Part shown: piece after piece, positions 61,298-64,000 of the stretch
Position numbering within the stretch: the stretch's first letter is position 1
Layout: each line of letters begins with the position of its first letter
Assembly (NCBI RefSeq): GCF_900696085.1
Contig: NZ_CAADFC020000016.1
Location: 186,001 to 250,000, forward strand
DNA: 64,000 nucleotides
From: Bradyrhizobium ivorense
GTDB lineage: Bacteria; Pseudomonadota; Alphaproteobacteria; Rhizobiales; Xanthobacteraceae
Reading direction: 5' to 3'
Notes under the pieces: model-generated
What the model saw: the letters and a program-made list of their open reading frames with translations, nothing else
Database searches by the model: none
What the model was told of the DNA's origin: nothing
Position numbers and translations under genes: made by a program

Positions 61298-62647
61298 TCA
61301 GTACGACAGGATGGTGCGCATCCCGAACACCATGCTGTCCCTGATCCGATGCGTCTGCGTCGGATCGTTGGGATCGACCGCGCCGCCGCCGGGATGGGCG
61401 ATGTACTGAAACATCGGCTGCATGGTGAAGTTGACGCTGACGACGTGCTGGTAGGTGATTTCGAGGATCGCCTCATAGTCGCGGATCGGATACGCCGTGC
61501 CGGTGAAGATCTGGGTATCGCGGTCGAGCGCGCGGGCGGCGCTGGAGATCTTGCCGAAGATCCCGGCGATGCCGAACCGGTCGTCCGGGAAGCTTTCGCT
61601 GAAGCCGGCGAACAGCAAGCCGCCGTCGACATAAGCGCTGATCAGATTGCGGTCGGAGGGGCTGATCGAGGCGCGCATGAAGAACGCGATGCCCTTGTCG
61701 ACATCAGGCTTGGCGCGCGCCAGCAGCTGTTCGTAGACCATGAAGATGCCGTTGTCCCGCCGCAGCCAGCGCGGATCGCCGGAGCTGTCCGGATCGGCCA
61801 GCGACAGCCCGTCGGCGCCAAAGCGCTGATCGGCGAACGACATCATGTGATACCAGGCGCCGCCGGTGATGGTCGCCGGCAGCCTGCTCTCGCCGATATC
61901 GAATTTGTACTTGAGCTGGCCGATCCACCACGGCGGATCATTGACGCGGAACAGGATGCCGTGCGGGTTGGCGAGTTGCGGGTCCACGGTTGCCTGCGGC
62001 GGCGCGGACGAGCCGTCGAACAGGCCGAGATAGGCCGTGAGGCGGTCGGTCAGGCCGGCCTTGATGCGGATGCCCGGCACCGCAAGCGCCGGCGAAGGTC
62101 CGCCGGCCGGAAGGTTGACGCCGGTGATGCCCGGCCAGCCCAGCGCCGAGTTGATGAAGATGTCGTCGTACTGGCTGTCGATGAACTCGACGTCGGAGCC
62201 CTGCTGGCCGACGCGGATCGCGAGCCGGCCGTCCATTAGCTTCTGCTCGATCCAGAGTTCGTAGAGCCGCGTCGCCGGCAGCGACTCGACGCCGGACACC
62301 AGAAACAGATTGCCGACATAGCCGCGCGACAGCCCGTCGCCGTGGATCTGAAACATGTTGGCGTGGAAGGTCGCGCCGGTCCAGCCCATCACCTTCTCGA
62401 GATCGATCGTGGTGCCGAGGTCGAGACGGCCGGTGTAGGCCTTGCCGGTGCTGACGCCGCCCGAGGCGTTGCCAAAGCCCTCGCCGATATAGGTGATGCT
62501 GAACTGGTAGCCGGCCTCCTCCAGCGCGGCGCGCGCATCGGCGATGCGGTCGGCGACCGGCTTGTCCTCGGCGCGCGCCGGCATCGCGGACGCGCAGAGC
62601 GCGAGGACCGCGGACACCAGTGTTGCGCGGAAGAGGCCTCTGCACAT
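61298..62647 (-). CDS. OprB-type carbohydrate-selective outer-membrane porin
   Basis: A 449-residue outer-membrane barrel. Signal peptide about 1-26 (LVSAVLALCASAMPARA, cleaved after ARA), then alternating beta strands; LYELWIEQKLMDGRLAIRVGQQ near 128 (core WIEQKLMDGRLAIRVGQ) and SEFID-like VEFIDSQYDD are OprB marks, and the C-terminus ends in an aromatic residue (LSY). Allows sugars or similar solutes into the periplasm. Convergent with the MFS gene, 8 nt between stop codons. Confidence 0.9.
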   Translation of the reverse strand: MCRGLFRATLVSAVLALCASAMPARAEDKPVADRIADARAALEEAGYQFSITYIGEGFGNASGGVSTGKAYTGRLDLGTTIDLEKVMGWTGATFHANMFQIHGDGLSRGYVGNLFLVSGVESLPATRLYELWIEQKLMDGRLAIRVGQQGSDVEFIDSQYDDIFINSALGWPGITGVNLPAGGPSPALAVPGIRIKAGLTDRLTAYLGLFDGSSAPPQATVDPQLANPHGILFRVNDPPWWIGQLKYKFDIGESRLPATITGGAWYHMMSFADQRFGADGLSLADPDSSGDPRWLRRDNGIFMVYEQLLARAKPDVDKGIAFFMRASISPSDRNLISAYVDGGLLFAGFSESFPDDRFGIAGIFGKISSAARALDRDTQIFTGTAYPIRDYEAILEITYQHVVSVNFTMQPMFQYIAHPGGGAVDPNDPTQTHRIRDSMVFGMRTILSY

Positions 62648-62671
62648 GGCTGTTATCGCGGAGCGCTCGCG

Positions 62672-63691
62672 CTATTTGACGATTCCGAGCCGCCGCATGA
62701 TCAGATAGGCCAGCAGCGACGAGCCGACCAGCAGACCTGCCGCGACCAGGAAGCCGCTTTCGTTCTCGGTGAGCGGCAGCCCCTTGGTGTTCATGCCGAA
62801 GATGCCGGTGACCAAGGTCGGCGGCAGCAGCATCATGGTGACGACGGAGAGCGCATGCAGATGCTTGTTGCTCTGCTCCTCGAGCTTGAAGCGCAGCTCC
62901 TCTTCCAGCAGGCGGCTGCGCTCGTGCAGCTCGACGATGTCGTGATCGAGGCCGTCGAGCCGCTGCGCCAGCTTGCCGGCCTGCAGCCGCAGCGCCGGCG
63001 TGAGATTGTCGGTGTTCTTCTGCTCGAGCCGGTGGAACAGCACGCGCAGCCCCGCGAGCTGGCGATGCAGCCGCACGCAGGTGCGCCGCATCTTGCCGAG
63101 ACTGCTGCGCAGCTCGGATCCGGTGTCGTCGGCGAGCACCTTCTCCTCGATGCCGTCGAGATCGGTGCCGATCTTGTCGGCCATGCGGTCCATGGTGTCG
63201 GCGATCTCGTCGACGATCTTCTCCAAGAGCGCCGCGACGCTCTCGACGCGATGGCCGCCCTCGAGCACCCGGCGCGCCGCATCGACCGAGCTCAAGGCCT
63301 GATGACGGCCGCTGAGCAACAGACGCTCGGTCATCGCAAAGCGGAGGAAGCCGGTCTCCCTGGTCGCGGCATCGATGTCGCGGACCAGATCGGAGAACAC
63401 GCCATAGACGCAGTTGTCGACGATGTGGATCTGCTGGAAATTGTCGTTCGACAGCAGCAAGTCGCGCGCCAGCTGCGGAACATGGAGATTGGCAAGCCAC
63501 GCCCGGGTGCGCAGATCGGTGAGGTTGAAGTGCAGCCAGAGCCGTCCGTCATGGCTCGGCTCGATCGGCACATCGATCGGAAGCGGCTCGGCGCTGCCGT
63601 CGTGGTGCAGGCGAAACGCCCACACCAGCCCGGGGACCGCGCCCGGCGTCAGCAGCGGCGCAACATTGGCAGCAGGCCGATCAGCCAGCAT
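62672..63691 (-). CDS. CorA-family divalent cation transporter, ZntB-like
   Basis: A 339-residue protein: a cytosolic N-terminal domain (WLHFNLTDLRTRAWL near 54), a long coiled helix (about 190-280), then two transmembrane helices at the C-terminus with the pore motif GIFGMNTKGLPL between them. GMN followed by TKG-P is closer to ZntB than to CorA, suggesting zinc or other divalent metal transport. GGAGG at 6 nt supports ATG 63691. It lies 24 nt before the porin gene; the two may be co-transcribed. Confidence 0.9.
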   Translation of the reverse strand: MLADRPAANVAPLLTPGAVPGLVWAFRLHHDGSAEPLPIDVPIEPSHDGRLWLHFNLTDLRTRAWLANLHVPQLARDLLLSNDNFQQIHIVDNCVYGVFSDLVRDIDAATRETGFLRFAMTERLLLSGRHQALSSVDAARRVLEGGHRVESVAALLEKIVDEIADTMDRMADKIGTDLDGIEEKVLADDTGSELRSSLGKMRRTCVRLHRQLAGLRVLFHRLEQKNTDNLTPALRLQAGKLAQRLDGLDHDIVELHERSRLLEEELRFKLEEQSNKHLHALSVVTMMLLPPTLVTGIFGMNTKGLPLTENESGFLVAAGLLVGSSLLAYLIMRRLGIVK

Positions 63692-63857
63692 GGCCGGCCT
63701 CCGGGAAAGCCGCCAGGAAAACTGCCAAGCACACAACGAAGGCAATCGCGTGAAATGCCATGCTCAAACCCCCGCCCCCGCGCAAAACAGACAGGCGCGT
63801 CCCTCTGTCGCAGCATAGGAGGACGCGCTTGTTACAGTTTTATGTCAAGGCCCGGCC

Positions 63858-64000
63858 CTACTCGGCCGCGAGACCGGTCGGCGCCACTGCTGCTGCTTCC
63901 TTGTTGTAGTCATGCACCACGCGACCGAACGGCAGCGTCAGGTCGGCGAGGAAGTGATGCGCACCGACCACACGCTTGACCGGGAAGTCGGCGACCGGCG
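63858..64000 (-). CDS. C-terminal fragment of an unidentified gene (cut by the right edge)
   Basis: Only 46 codons before TAG are visible: ...PVKRVVGAHHFLADLTLPFG, then RVVHDYNKEAAAVAPTGLAAE. The codon use is that of a real gene, and the HHFLADLTLPFG stretch looks conserved, but I cannot assign a family from this piece. Confidence 0.6.
   Translation of the reverse strand, partial: PVADFPVKRVVGAHHFLADLTLPFGRVVHDYNKEAAAVAPTGLAAE

Overview
The window is about 64 kb of GC-rich chromosomal DNA from an alphaproteobacterium, most likely Bradyrhizobium or a close relative (Nitrobacteraceae). I infer this from the conserved order guaA / rsmB / guaB / rlmE / Ppx-GppA, the many aerobic acyl-CoA catabolic genes, the dense set of ABC and MFS transporters, a phasin, and above all the many dispersed inverted repeats between genes that I associate with Bradyrhizobium. 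No rRNA, tRNA, CRISPR, phage or transposase gene was found.

Layout. 1-15.8 kb: housekeeping backbone on the minus strand (GMP synthase, cut by the left edge; RsmB; IMP dehydrogenase; RlmE; Ppx/GppA) interleaved with small accessory genes: a SnoaL-like protein, a cupin, an HxlR regulator divergent from an MFS pump, a metallophosphoesterase, an MDR oxidoreductase, a Pmp3-like protein, a DHA2 exporter, a phasin and a Crp-like regulator. 15.9-27 kb: a lone CoxL-like molybdenum hydroxylase subunit, a hotdog protein, a DUF188 protein next to an ABC-F ATPase, a D-threonine-aldolase-like enzyme, a LysR/MFS pair and a BaiN-type flavoprotein. 27-36.5 kb: two minus-strand acyl-CoA clusters. The first is an SDR, a MaoC hydratase and an acyl-CoA synthetase. 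The second is the lower valine pathway (mmsB, 3-hydroxyisobutyryl-CoA hydrolase, acyl-CoA dehydrogenase, mmsA) with a divergent LysR gene. 36.6-43.3 kb: TetR, thioesterase, enoyl-CoA hydratase, an orphan histidine kinase, an MFS transporter and small membrane proteins.

43.6-58.3 kb is the most interesting part: a catabolic island that appears to take up and break down a ureide. It encodes a complete set of relatives of the E. coli oxamate carbamoyltransferase (FdrA/AllF, DUF1116/AllG, DUF2877/AllH) plus carbamate kinase (AllK), a branched-chain-type ABC importer with permease and both ATPases fused in one 844-residue chain, a PuuE-type polysaccharide-deacetylase-fold hydrolase, a cytosine-deaminase-like amidohydrolase, a RutR-like TetR regulator, and a cytosolic gamma-glutamyltranspeptidase-family protein that fits the oxamate amidohydrolase HpxW. 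Read together: import a cyclic ureide or imino-ureide, open or deaminate the ring, phosphorolyse the ureido acid to an amide plus carbamoyl phosphate, make ATP with carbamate kinase, and hydrolyse the amide (for oxamate: to oxalate and ammonia). The FdrA C-terminal domain is a separate 62-residue gene moved to the front of its operon.

58.5-64 kb: a thiolase, an MFS transporter, an OprB-type porin, a CorA/ZntB-like transporter, and the C-terminus of a gene cut by the right edge.

Start sites were chosen from Shine-Dalgarno spacing and family alignment; where they are uncertain this is stated.
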